Shown here: positions 12,076 to 23,425 of the stretch, one piece after another
How positions within the stretch are numbered: the first letter of the stretch is position 1
How the letters are laid out: each line of letters opens with the position of its first letter
Origin: Agroathelia rolfsii
Taxonomy: Eukaryota > Basidiomycota > Agaricomycetes > Amylocorticiales > Amylocorticiaceae
NCBI GenBank assembly: GCA_018343915.1
Contig: JABRWF010000008.1
Coordinates: 1,984,001-2,048,000, forward strand
Length of the DNA: 64,000 nucleotides
Direction: 5' to 3'
Notes under the pieces: model-generated
What the model saw: only the letters and a program-made list of their open reading frames with translations
Database searches by the model: none
What the model was told of the DNA's origin: nothing
Program-made: the position numbers and the translations under genes

Positions 12076-12760
12076 GTCGTCGTCGTCGTTGTCACCACTA
12101 CCTGTCGTCGATTGGCATAATGGCTAAGCGTGATCTCACTTATGCTTATGCAGAACGGATCGCTTGATTGTTCGCCTCGTGGTGTTCACCGTCAACACTG
12201 GTCTCTGGACGTCTCTTTTATCCTTGGCGATCATGATTACTGTAAGCTTCCTTTACATTTTCTTAATCCTATTACTTTTTAAAAATTTAATCATCACATC
12301 CTTAATAGATTGCAGTAGCACCAGACGGCCTTGTCTACCTCGCACTCGACTTCCTCACGAGCGGGTTCTATGTCACGAGTGTGTTGGCGAATCTTAACGG
12401 CCGGAACTGGGTCCGCCAGGGTAGCTCTTCGTCAGGAGGAGCGCCCATCTGGACTTCTGGATTTAACTCGATGCGTATGAATGCCGTGCAGACGCCTGCG
12501 CCGACAAATGTACGTGTTTAAGCGGCATGGACATGCATTTCCTTTCGTACTATATAATTCTGATGTGTTTTCTTTTTGTAGAGCACAATACACGTCTCGC
12601 GAGGTGTGTTTAGTCATACCGACGAGACTTTTACCGGAAAGGCGTCCCAAGACAAGGTATACTTTCTGTTCTTTTTTCATCAAGCATTTTGTAACCATCA
12701 CTCTTTTTCTAATAGGGCGAATTCAGCTCGTATTCCGACCCCGTGACGAGTTCAGTCTAA
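10730..12760 (+). CDS. DUF6534-type multi-pass membrane protein
   Basis: Basidiomycete membrane-protein family of unknown function, usually about 300-350 aa with seven predicted helices. The first exon starts at ATG 10730 and encodes LISSYGACLIAIFFAF, ending before the donor near 10863. Short exons follow at about 10919-10936 and 10996-11029, and then VAWLW. The middle exons are hard to fix by eye. The C-terminal half is clear: a helix around 11885-11985 (LGTGLVVDVVITVAMM), then RTDRLIVRLVVFTVNTGLW (12152-12240), then LDFLTSGFYVTSVLANLNGR (12310-12400), which is the signature of the domain. A hydrophilic tail ends at TAA 12758-12760. One intron holds a long ATC microsatellite. It may sit beside the terpenoid genes by chance; no role is known. 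Confidence 0.8.
12020..12090. repeat. (ATC)n/(GTC)n microsatellite in an intron
   Basis: About 18 CAT/ATC repeats pass into several GTC repeats. The tract lies in an intron of the DUF6534 gene between the exons ending near 11985 and starting near 12152. It is likely length-polymorphic. Confidence 0.9.
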
Positions 12761-14108
12761 AATGTGGTAGCCATCTATCTCCATCATTGTTTACTGGATA
12801 CCTTTTTGTCTTTTTGTCCGTCAGGGGAGTTCATACCACGCTAGTTGGCATGGTGTCTATCTCGTCTCCTGTATACTGTATACTGTATACCATACTGTCA
12901 TTACCCCAACGTATACAAGCATATACTGACAACGCACCTTTCGCAACTACTTTTTTTCCTATCCCTCTTTTCTACTATCATCATCGCATCCCCATGCCTC
13001 CTCTTTTCGCATACGAAGAGGCACACGTTGTAAATACAGGTTGCTTCTATTGCTGTATTCGTTGTCCGCGTTGTTGCTGTTGTACGTCTAAATGCGTAGC
13101 TGCTTAACTTATCTTCCCCCCTCTCTGTGTTCTTTATTGTTATGTATATGTTGTTATAACCTGAAGATATAAATATAGATGAACCAAAGTGAGCCGAATA
13201 TCGAATAAATTAATCGGCGGATCATCAACTGGTTGAAGTGGCCTATGACTCGGAACTGAATGGTAGCGATGGCTAGTGGTTCAAGTTCGTCTTTACGGAA
13301 GAAAGAGTCGCTAATTTATTGCATGTATCACCGGTGCGTATAACTACGATAGAACAAGTAATTCACTGCCATTTTTAGTAGATAGGGATACGTATCACCG
13401 TAGCCAGCACCAGTCCAAGTCAATGTTGGAACCCTTGCGGATAATATCCACGCTGCTTGGATATTCACTTACAGTCACGTGACCTACTCCTCATGCAGGG
13501 TTGGCGGACGAAATCCTTCCTGATCCTCGATACCTGCTGACAAAGCTGCTTGTAATGAAAATAGCGTTATGTGATCTCATGGACGACGACTAAGCGATAT
13601 CTATGATATCCGTTAGTATCCGTTAGATATCCGTATTTGTTTCAACACTGGTCTAGGCTGTGTGCTGAGTACAGAGTAATCGCTTGCTAAGCAACGGTTT
13701 ATATGCAGATGTAATTATGTATTCGGTTTGCGGGTCCGGGCTGTACACACTTTGTATATGGGTAATGAGAAACATTATTTTGGGATGCATTGTTGTTTAT
13801 CGCTTATCCTCCCTTCAGGATTGCGGGGCAAAGTCTGCTGCTGATCTGGGAATGAGAATATCCGCCTTGAAGGTAGCGTGCAACGACGGAAGAGCGCAAA
13901 AATAGCGACGTAGAAAGGGGGAGGAGAGATTTCTAGAAGCTCTTTTATGGAATCGAGTAAGCAAGTCAAATAATGTTACAGAAATCGTGTCAAGTAATGA
14001 TATATTTAGCGTCTGTGAGTCAAAAGGGAACGGGGAGGGGGAGGGAAAACGGCAGTAGTAGCAATGTGAAAAAGAGCACGGGCGAAGATTACGATAAACT
14101 AACCCCTA
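12761..14108. other. intergenic region between convergent genes
   Basis: The first 350 bases look like the 3' UTR of the DUF6534 gene. A cluster of short imperfect repeats around GATATCCGTTAG lies at 13596-13632. The final 100 bases before 14109 are purine-rich. I see no gene. Confidence 0.4.
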
Positions 14109-15087
14109 CTAGAAGCAGATCCGATAACTGGCATATCGTCCGCTCGTCTCACTCGGTCTCGTAATCTTAACCACCTGACCACGTCGGAGACCGTAGTAAC
14201 GTGCAACAGGATCGGCAAGTTGTATACGCGGTAATTGCGTGTCTTTCAGACGACTGTTGGTATAGAATGCGTACGAATCATGAATAAAAGCTTTCTGAAG
14301 GAATCGGAGATGAGATAGGACTTACTATTTATCAAGAAGAGCAACTTTTTGTTCCTGTGTCAGCACTTCATGCTTGGGCACCAGCGTATGGTGGGTAATG
14401 TTAACGAGCAGGTCAGCCTCGGAGAATTCTTCAAGCTTCCATGTACCCGCCATGGCCCCAATCACCTGGAAGTGCCGTTATTACTGAAGAGGAAGGATTG
14501 AATGCAATTCCTCTCACCTTGCGTGCGGAGGGCGTCATAGCTACAGGAAAGACGATAATGCCCCGTGATATATGTTTTTCTTCCAGGATCTGCAGGAATC
14601 TTCATACACATGTGTCAGCACCGTTGTCCATGAATACTGCTAGGAAGGAATAATGCTCACTTTCGCATGTCTTTCACACCCACACTCCTCTCCTCCGAGA
14701 AAAAGACAAAAATTTGGTCCTCGCGATTGTGCCGTGCTTGTGTGAAGAAATTCAAACTTGGACGTCTAATAGGAAGGAGTGTCTTGAGATCTTCTGAACA
14801 TAATTCGGGGTAGTGAGCGAAGAGAGGTATTCAACGTACGCAACAGAGCCCGTGGAAGCATAAATTTCGCGGAAGCGGGCAAGATCCATGTTAATTTCTT
14901 CATCGGCGACCAAGAAGCCCTAGAGACGATATAGGCCAGCAGCAGATGGTTTGTACAAAAGATTTAAACCATATTAAGATCCAGATTATTTTGTCTTATC
15001 AGGCCAAATACTGACTCTATCGCGCACGAGTTCATGAATAGTCCTGTTAACTTTCCATAGTTTTGCCACCTCGTCAGAGTCGCCCAT
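14109..15087 (-). CDS. RPB5: RNA polymerase I/II/III shared subunit RPABC1 (RPB5)
   Basis: Shared small subunit of the three nuclear RNA polymerases, lying at the jaw that contacts downstream DNA. The start ATG is at 15087-15085 ([20 protein letters not shown]). The following exons give [37 protein letters not shown], and the central [17 protein letters not shown], which matches the family's best conserved block. The C-terminal assembly domain reads [16 protein letters not shown] then [16 protein letters not shown], with the stop at 14109-14111. It is split by several short introns. Order and length fit a full-length protein of about 210-230 aa. It is divergent from SWD2, with 84 bp between the start codons. 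Confidence 0.96.
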
Positions 15088-15171
15088 GGCCGTTGAGTCG
15101 CTTGTAAGAATTCGAGAACAAGTTGGATTGAGACTCCGCACTTGTACTTGCTCGTCATCTATCCACTAGCT
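15088..15171. promoter_or_regulatory. 84 bp divergent promoter between RPB5 and SWD2
   Basis: The start codons of two housekeeping genes face away from each other with only 84 bp between them, so 5' UTRs and core promoters must overlap or be very short. No TATA box is obvious. Co-expression is plausible because both proteins act in RNA polymerase II transcription (inference). Confidence 0.65.
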
Positions 15172-16534
15172 ATGCCTGCGACAAACCCACCCACGGCGTC
15201 GACTTCGACGCTCGCCCTTAATAATGGCTTAATGGTGAGAATGTGCATAAAGACTATACGCATGCGCTACTAACGTGTCCAAGGATCTCAGGCAAAACTC
15301 AAGCCCGCCAAAATATTCAAAGGCTCCGTAGACCAACAACTGCAAGCACAGCCGTCCTCCCGCTCAGGCCCACGATTCATCACAGGCCTTAGCTTCGATA
15401 ATAGGGGGGATCAGGTTATAACTGCTGCAGAGGATGAGACATTTCGTGTTTATAGTTGCAAGTCGGGCAAGTAAGTTTTGTCCCGGGTATGATTTCTTCT
15501 CACCGTTCTAACATGAGATCTTTGGCAGACATGTAAAGACACTATACTCAAAAAAGTACGGTGTTGACCTGCCACGATTCACGCACAAAAACTCTGCTAT
15601 CATATATGCATCGACCAAGGAGGATGATACCATCCGCTACCACTCCCTGCATGATAACAAATATCTGCAGTACTTCAGGGGGCACAAGGACCGCGTAGTT
15701 TCACTCGAAATGTCACCTGTTGACGACGGATTCATGTCCGGCTCACTCGATAAGACTGTTCGTCTTTGGGACCTCCGCGCCCCGGTCGCGCGAGGCTTCC
15801 TTGCTCTACCCGCCTCGCCCGTGGTTGCCTACGACGCTAGCGGTCTCGTCTTTGCTGTCGCCGTCAACCGCTACTCGCGCATCATGCTCTACGACGTCGC
15901 CAACTTTGACAAGGCACCCTTTTTAACAATCACGCTTGAAGATCCGACATTGAGTGCGGTCAGCTACCCACCACGAGCGATCTACATCACCTCACTCGCG
16001 TTCTCGTCTAATGGCAAATACCTCCTCGTCGGCTGTTCAGGTGATGCGCATTACATTATGGATTCGTTCGAGGGTCATCTGCTCGCTAAGCTCGAGGGCC
16101 ACGTCGGCCTCGAGCGTAGGAATATCAACGCACCTGTCGGGATTGAGCCCGTCAAGGGCAGTAGTGGCGAAGAAGTTTGCTGGACACCAGATAGCAAGTA
16201 CATTGTTGGTGGTAGTTTGGATGGTAGAGTGTGTATTTGGGACGTGCAGAATTTACCGTACAAGTCGGGCCCGGTCGAATTACATGTACCGCCGAAGAGG
16301 ATCAAGCCGTCGACGGTAGTAGATGGCCATCCGAATGCATCGAGGTGTGTCAAGTTTAATCCTAGGATGGCTATGATGTGTACGGCGGGTACAGAGTTGG
16401 TGAGTTTTTTTTCTTCCTTGCACTGCCGCAAGGGCATGCGACTGATATGCTTTTTTTTGCAGGCGTTTTGGCTACCGGACACATCAGGAGACAACGAAGA
16501 GATAGCAAAGGAGCTGCTCAAAAAAGATATATGA
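15172..16534 (+). CDS. SWD2: SWD2/WDR82-like WD40 protein of the Set1/COMPASS complex
   Basis: WD40 beta-propeller adaptor that in yeast and animals serves the Set1/COMPASS H3K4 methyltransferase and, in yeast, the cleavage and polyadenylation factor. The start ATG is 15172. A short N-terminal exon ends near 15234; the next begins AKLKPAKIFKG (about 15294). Family-specific strings are visible: FDNRGDQVITAAEDETFRVY, IRYHSLHDNKYLQYFRGH, SGSLDKTVRLWDLRAP and SFEGHLLAKLEGH. The last intron begins near 16398, and the final exon (from about 16463) gives AFWLPD and stops at 16532-16534. A long exon covers 15530-16397. It looks intact at about 390-400 aa. Confidence 0.95.
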
Positions 16535-16826
16535 GCGTATATGCCGACGTTTTCTTCGCTTCTGCCATGGATTATTACTTCATTCACTGTTCTTGTATGC
16601 AGGATATCTGTCTCTTACATCAATCGTATGACCTTAGAATTCTATGATTATATAATTTTGTTGCTTTGCAGTTAGAAAAAGTGCCATCATCAAATCATCA
16701 CGTTACTTCGGATCGTTGCCGTCTCAGCCACAGTTGATGGGGACTCTCGACGAAGGTGAGGGAAGCAAACAGCCCACATCATCATCTAGACCCTCGACTG
16801 CAACATCCTGCAATCCTTCCAACAGC

Positions 16827-19406
16827 ATGTGTGGGATCGTTGCTTGCTTTGCTATCGATGAGAAGGAACATCAGACCAAAGATGCGTTGACGACAAAACT
16901 TGAGGCCGCTCTATCTACCATTGTATACCGTGGGCCAGACTCTTCAGGGACGTTCGTTACCGAAAATGGTCGTGTTGGTGAGACGAACATATTGTACTCG
17001 TTGGGAACTCAGGTTTTCATTTCACGGTATCATTAGGCATTGCACATGTCCGCCTATCGATCTTAGATCTGGCTGGCGGGCAGCAACCGTTACATGACGA
17101 AGAAAACGGCATCCATGCCGTTGTCAATGGAGAGTTGTATGATTATGCATCGATTCGTTCCGAGCTGGAGGCGCTAGGCTGTCGATTCAAGACCCATTGT
17201 GATTCCGAGCTTATTGTGCATTTGTACGTTCGCCACAATTATCATCAAATCGCTTTCATCGATAATAACATGCTATAAAATCATTTTCCTTACCAAGATA
17301 CAAAGTCTATGGACTTAATCTTCTGCCCAAGCTGCGCGGCGAATTTGCGTTCGTGCTGTACGATTCCAAGAGAGATTCTGTGCTTGTTGCTCGTGATCGA
17401 TTTGGAATCAAGCCACTTTATTACACAGTATACGAGGGACAATTGCTTATTGCCAGTGAGATGAAGGCATTGATCCCCATGGGATGGAAGGCAGAATGGG
17501 ACGTCGAAAGTATCATGTATATGGGAGATTACTATGATGATCGCACGGTATTCAAGGGTGTTTACAAGGTCCGTGACTATATTAGAGAAATCTTATAGTC
17601 GCTCTTCTTCGGGCTAACCAAAATAACCTCGGTAGCTCCCTTCAGCACATATGATGTCAGTGAGAAGAACAGGAAAGATCACCATACAACGCTACTGGGA
17701 TCATGAATACTCTCCTACCGACGTAGTCGAGACGCGGACGCCAGAAGAGATGATCGAAGGTGTTCGCCAGCGAATTGTCGAGTCTGTCAGACTTCGACTC
17801 CAATCAGATGTTCCAATCGCTGTGTCTCTAAGTGGTGGGATAGACAGCTCAGCTGTAGCCGGGATAGTAAATTCGTTACTGAAGGAGAAGGATCCTGAAG
17901 CGAGATTAGCAACGTTTACGCTGTCATTTCCGGGTGAGTACAGTAAGATTAATGTGAGTCGTTTGCTCTCATTTGGATAGAACGAGGGGATTTGGACGAA
18001 GGACCAATTGCTCGACGAATGGCAGAGCATATTGGTGCAGAGATACACATGATTGAGCCCAAGGAACAGGATTTGGTCGCTTATTTTGAAAAAGTAAGAG
18101 TGTCTTTAAGATAAAGTCTGCTGAAATTTCAACAAAATTTTGAACATTTATAGTCAGTCATCCACTCCGAACAGCCCGCGCTCTCATTCCATGGGTCTGG
18201 GAAGATCATTCTGTCAGAGCACATCCGAAAGGAAGGGTATAAGGTCACAAATGCAGCCTACACCTATCACTCTCTCATACTTATTCAGCACATATCTAGG
18301 TTGTTCTGACAGGAGAAGGTGCGGACGAGGTCTTCGGGGGCTATTCCTGGTTACTTTTAGACTATCTTCGTGCCCAAGACTCTGCCTCGGCCAACTTAGG
18401 CTTCCTTTTACCTTCTGATGCAGAACGCTTGAGTATTGTGAGATTCAATGAAAATAATGCCCCGCCGCAGGACCATTACTCTATTAGCGACCTATCGTCT
18501 TCTGACATACAGGAAGCGCGTGCAATGCTTGGTGGCATAAACACACATTGTGTGCTTGCCGGGGGTGGACCGCCAACTGTCATCTTCTCTCCCGAAGCCT
18601 TGGAAAAATATCATATTCCTAATCATGCCAAAACAATTGCGGAGGGGTTTTCCCCTCAGGTCAGGGAGAAAGCTGTTTCGGGTCAGTGGCACCCATTACA
18701 AGTAGCTCAGGTACAGCATTCTTGTTTGAAATCTCCCTGACATGATTATCATAATCTATTGGGAATCAACAGTATACAGCTGCCAACATTGTGCTGTCCA
18801 ACGTAATCCTAAATGTTGGCGGTGAGCGCGCAGAAATGGCAAATTCGATTGAGGGCCGGCCTCCGTTCCTTGACCACAAGCTGAGCGAATATGCGAATAC
18901 CTTGCCTCCGTACGTCAATTAAACTCCTCAACCAAGGTGCATATGCTTTGAGTTATTCAAAGCCATTCCTTTGTCATAGATCGATGAAAATCAGACCAAA
19001 GCTTCAGCCCTCCGATTCAGAATCAGACGCCGTGCGGCAGAAATGGGTGTTTGTCGAGAAATGGGTCTTGCGCGAGGCTGTGAAGCCATTTGTGACGGAA
19101 GAGCTTTACAAGCGTAAGAAATCCCAGTACAATGCACCCATCGCGGCACCTCCTCCGTCCACCTCTGCAGAAAGGGTGTATACCCCATTGCAAGCGATGA
19201 TCAAGGAGAGAGTGACACAAGATGCTGTGGAGCAACTCGGCTGGGCGCACTGGTCGTTTGTAGCGGATTTGCTGGAAGATTACCTGGGCTCTATACCGGC
19301 TACTCCTGCTGATGGTGGTTTAGATAAGAGAGCAAGGTTGCTGCTATGTATCTTGAGCTTTATCATCTTGCAACAGCGGTTTGCTGTACCAAGAGTAGCT
19401 GTATAG
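16827..19406 (+). CDS. asparagine synthetase-like (glutamine-hydrolysing) protein, copy 1
   Basis: Predicted ATP-dependent amidotransferase making asparagine (or another amide) from aspartate, glutamine and ATP. The model has nine exons: 16827-16977, 17037-17223, 17298-17568, 17636-17933, 17981-18093, 18154-18243, 18300-18710, 18773-18909 and 18980-19406, giving 694 aa. MCGIVACF places the class II amidotransferase nucleophile Cys at residue 2, so I chose 16827 over the in-frame ATG at 16716. Glutaminase motifs NGELYDY and ARDRFGIKPLYY follow. The synthetase domain has the PP-loop SLSGGIDSSA, TGEGADEVFGGY, and EGRPPFLDHKL near the C-terminus. It is longer than yeast Asn1/Asn2 (572 aa), with inserts and a hydrophobic tail. 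It could be a specialised amidotransferase rather than the housekeeping enzyme. A second copy follows 332 bp downstream. Confidence 0.92.
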
Positions 19407-19738
19407 GCAAAGAAACGAACTTGAACGTGCGGAACTTTAATTAATGCTTTTAAAACTGCCATGATATCATTTGAGTTTTCAAGTGTCTCCATTGAAAAAA
19501 GGGGAGGAATATGTTATGAAGATTCATAAAAAAAAAAGTGGGCCTGCGGTGCAATAAATCGAAACCGTCGAAAAAGTGGTTGATGGGAAGTGGAGACGGC
19601 TTCGAAGGATAGGTTATATACACGGACCATCCTGAAATGAGAAACCGAAGAATGTATTGATCACCAAAAATGGTACTTGGATTGCATCATGTCGTAGGTT
19701 GCTTCCGCAGCATCTTGTAGTCTTTCCATCACAACAAC
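19407..19738. other. intergenic region between the tandem synthetase-like genes
   Basis: Short spacer holding the 3' end of copy 1 and the promoter of copy 2. Nothing else was recognised. Confidence 0.5.
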
Positions 19739-22346
19739 ATGTGTGGCATAACTGCTTGCTTTGCTATCAATGATAAGGTCCATGAGGCACCCCAGAGTAA
19801 AGATGTGTTGAACGCACAACTCGAGGCCTCCCTATCTACCTTCGCTTACCGTGGGCCAGACTCCTCAGGCACGTTCGTAACTGAAAATGGTCGTGTTGGT
19901 GAGAGAAATGCCTGGCTACTTGTTGGGTTTAGGGTTAAGGTGCTCACTCGGGCTGGCATTCCATGGTGACGTTAGGTCTTGCACATGTTCGTCTATCGAT
20001 CCTAGACTTGGCAGGCGGACAGCAACCATTACACGATGAAGAAAACGGCATCCATGCCGTTGTCAATGGAGAGTTGTATGATTATGCATCGATCCGTTCC
20101 GAGCTGGAGGCACTGGGTTGTCGATTCAAGACCAACTGCGATTCCGAGCTCGTTGTGCATTTGTATGTTCATCACAATGCATTATCTGTGCTCGATCTAC
20201 ACCGATGACGTCATTTTGTTCATAATTTCCCTACCCAGGTATAAGGTCTATGGACTAAACCTCCTGCCCAAACTACGTGGCGAATTTGCATTCGTCTTGT
20301 ATGACTCCAAACAGGATTCTCTACTTGTTGCTCGCGACCGGTTTGGAATTAAGCCGCTCTACTATACAGTACACGAGGGCCGATTGCTCCTTGCTAGTGA
20401 GATGAAGGCATTGATCCCCATGGGATGGAAGGCAGAATGGGACGTCGAAAGTATCATGTATATGGGAGATTACTATGATGATCGCACGGTATTCAAGGGT
20501 GTTTACAAGGTCCGTGACTATATTAGGAAAATCTTATAATAGTCGCTCTTCTTCGGGCTAACCAAAAATAACTTCGGTAGCTTCCTTTAGCACATATGAT
20601 GTCAGTGAGAAGAACAGGAAAGATCACCATACAACGCTACTGGGATCATGAATACTCTCCTACCGACGTAGTCGAGACACGGACGCCAGAAGAGATGATC
20701 GAAGGTGTTCGCCAGCGAATTGTCGAGTCTGTCAGACTTCGACTCCAATCAGATGTTCCAATCGCTGTGTCTCTAAGTGGTGGGATAGACAGCTCAGCTG
20801 TAGCCGGGATAGTAAATTCGTTACTGAAGGAGAAGGATCCTGAAGCGAGATTAGCAACGTTTACGCTGTCATTTCCGGGTGAGTGTAGTAAGATTAATGT
20901 GAGACATTTACTCTCATTTGGATAGAACGGGGGAATTTGGACGAAGGACCAATTGCTCGACGAATGGCGGAGCATATTGGTGCAGAGATACACATGATTG
21001 AGCCCAAGGAACAGGACTTAGTTGCTTGTTTTGAAAAAGTGAGAATTTCTTCGAGATAAAGTCTGCCCAGATCTCAGCATGCTTCTTGAACATTTCCAGT
21101 CAGTCATCCACTCCGAACAGCCCGTGCTCTCGTTCCACGGATGTGGGAAGATCATTCTATCCGAGCGCATCCGAAAGGAAGGGTATAAGGTCACAAACTC
21201 AGCCTACACCTATCACTTTCTCGTACTTATTCAGCATATATCAAGGTCGTTCTTACAGGAGAAGGCGCTGACGAGGTCTTCGGGGGCTATTCCTGGTTAC
21301 TTTTAGACTATCTTCGTGCCCAAGACTCTGCCTCGGCCAACTTAGGTTTCCTTTTACCTTCCGATGCAGAACGTTTGAGTATTTTGGAATTCATTGAGAG
21401 CACTCCACCGCCGCAGGATCATTCGTCCATCAGCGACATGTCCTTCTTCGAAGTACGAGAGGCACGTGCAATGCTTGGCGGCATAAACACACATTGCATA
21501 CTTGCTAGGTTTGGTGCGCCAACCGTCATGTTCTCGGGCCAGGCCGTGAACAAATACGGCATTCTTAATCATGCTAAAACAATTGCGGAGGGATTTCCTC
21601 CTCAAGTAAGAGAGAAGGCTCTCTCGGGCCAATGGCATCCATTACAAGTAGCTCAGGTAAGGCTTTCTTTGTTCTTACAAGCTCTAGCGCGACTATCGTT
21701 ACTGACCTTTAACAGTATACAACTGCAAACATTCTGCTCTCCAACTTAATCCTAAATTTTGCTGGTGAGCGAACAGAGATGGCAAACTCGGTTGAGGGCC
21801 GGCCCCCGTTTCTTGACCACAAACTGAGCGAATATGCGAATACCTTACCTCCGTATGTCAATTCAACTCAATGAATATATGCATGCTTCGCATCATTCAA
21901 AGCCATTCCTTTGTCATAGATCGATGAAAATCAGACCAAAGCTTCAGCCCTCCGATTCAGAATCACACACCGTGCGGCAGAAATGGGTGTTTGTCGAGAA
22001 ATGGGTCTTGCGCGAGGCTGTGAAGCCATTTGTGACGGAAGAGCTTTACAAGCGTAAGAAATCCCAGTATAATGCGCCCATTGCTGCACCTCCCCCGTTC
22101 ACCTCTGCAGAAAGGGTGTACACTCCATTGCAAACGATGATCAAGGAGAGAGTAACACAAGATGCCGTGGAGCAACTCGGCTGGGCGGACTGGTCATTTA
22201 TAGCAGGTTTGCTGGAAGATTACTTGGCCTCTCTACCGGCCACTCCCGCTGATGGTGGTTTGGATAAGAGAGCGAGATTGCTGTTGTTTATTCTCAGCCT
22301 CATCATCTTGCAGCAGCGATTTTCCGTGCCGAAAGCAGTTATATAA
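19739..22346 (+). CDS. asparagine synthetase-like (glutamine-hydrolysing) protein, copy 2
   Basis: Tandem paralogue of the gene at 16827 with the same architecture and intron positions. Exon 1 is 19739-19898 (MCGITACF, Cys2 nucleophile), exon 2 19976-20162, and exon 3 starts at 20239. The PP-loop SLSGGIDSSA lies near 20770-20800, GEGADEVFGGY near 21260-21290, EGRPPFLDHKL near 21795-21830, and the stop is at 22344-22346. No frame break was seen, so both copies look functional. Exon 3-4 and the start of the last exon are almost identical to copy 1 in DNA, introns included, while exon 1, introns 1-2 and the exon near 21380-21620 differ clearly. That patchiness indicates gene conversion. The copies may differ in regulation, because the promoters are unrelated by eye. 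Confidence 0.92.
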
Positions 22347-23142
22347 AGAGGAAGGGAAGTGAACTCAGATATGCGCAACTTCAACGCTTTCAGGATTTCC
22401 GCAACGTGTAATAATCTTTCTCCCCGCAAAGTTATTTAGGTTTTGAAGTGTTATATGTTCATTCAAAAAACACAGGATACAAGTAATGAAAAGCTATGAA
22501 GGAAATGATATCACAAATCATAAAATGTATTTCTTTTTCATAAAGAGAGACGATACCGGAGAACTCAGAAATGAGACAGAAGAAAAGAAAAAAAAAGGAA
22601 GGAAAGAAATAAAGGGAAAAATTAAAAGATATTAAAAGAGCTATACTAAAAGGAGATAGAAAGAAATCATACGAGTGAAATTATAGGGTCGTGATGCATC
22701 GTGAGGATTTGCTAAAGGTCGGAAGAGGCGAAGGCATCCGGAGAGTGTGGGAGCGGGCTGAGTGGTACAAGGAATGGGCATAAATGATATGATGGATAGG
22801 AATGATAATTTTGAAGGAGAGGCGCATACCCGAGCCGTGAATGAGAATGGAAGTCAAATAAGAGACCAAAGGGTATATTGACCGCTTGCGAATGATAGAT
22901 GCGCTGCTTGGATAGACAATGCGAGGTCAAGAGTAGATCACGGTTGGGGCGAGAGGAAAGAAGGGGCTTGAGCTTCGGTTCAGATGAGTTGTGCATAAAG
23001 TCGAGTGTTAGGCTGGTAATCCGGTTCGTGCTTCGAGTGGAGTCGTCCATTTACTTGCGAATCTCTGTGCTCCTAACTCCATTCCGGGTTCACGGGATCA
23101 TCTATCAGAAACGAGAGGGCATAGTACGCATGAACATAATCC
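22347..23142. other. intergenic region
   Basis: Strongly purine-rich on the plus strand at 22560-22680 (A/G runs). No coding signal is convincing; the overlapping ORFs are low-complexity. Confidence 0.4.
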
Positions 23143-23375
23143 TGATGGCCGTCAGAATTATGCTCATGCATATCGAGCGTCGCAGAACCCGATGGCTACA
23201 GCTCAGATGGCCAACCCAAACGGCAGCCATCGGATCCTGCGAGTGCTCGGTAGCCACGAGCCCAATCCCTTAGGCCATCGGAATTGCACTCGTAGCTGCC
23301 GAGCGTCGTAGAATTGCGACACTGCTGCCTGAATGGCCAGTTCAGGCGGCAGTCTCTCAATCCTACGAAGGCTCT
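23143..23375. repeat. imperfect tandem duplication of about 120 bp
   Basis: Two diverged units share the order GCC(G/A)TC(A/G)GAATT, CGAGCGTCG(C/T)AGAA, GATGGCC or AATGGCC, CGGCAG and TCCT(G/A)CGA. Unit 1 starts near 23149 and unit 2 near 23275. They lie at or beyond the 3' end of the unknown minus-strand gene and might be its terminal coding repeats or its 3' UTR. Confidence 0.6.
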
Positions 23376-23425
23376 CGCTGTGTTTCGGTTTCGTCCCCCG
23401 CTCACCCAAAATGCCGCCGTCCCAC

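Noticed and set aside
14964..15158. 64-codon minus ORF over the RPB5 start
   Set aside because: Wrong frame; the RPB5 N-terminus starts at 15087.
16716..16826. In-frame upstream ATG for the first asparagine-synthetase-like gene
   Set aside because: It would bury the Cys2 nucleophile, which must be N-terminal after Met removal in class II amidotransferases.
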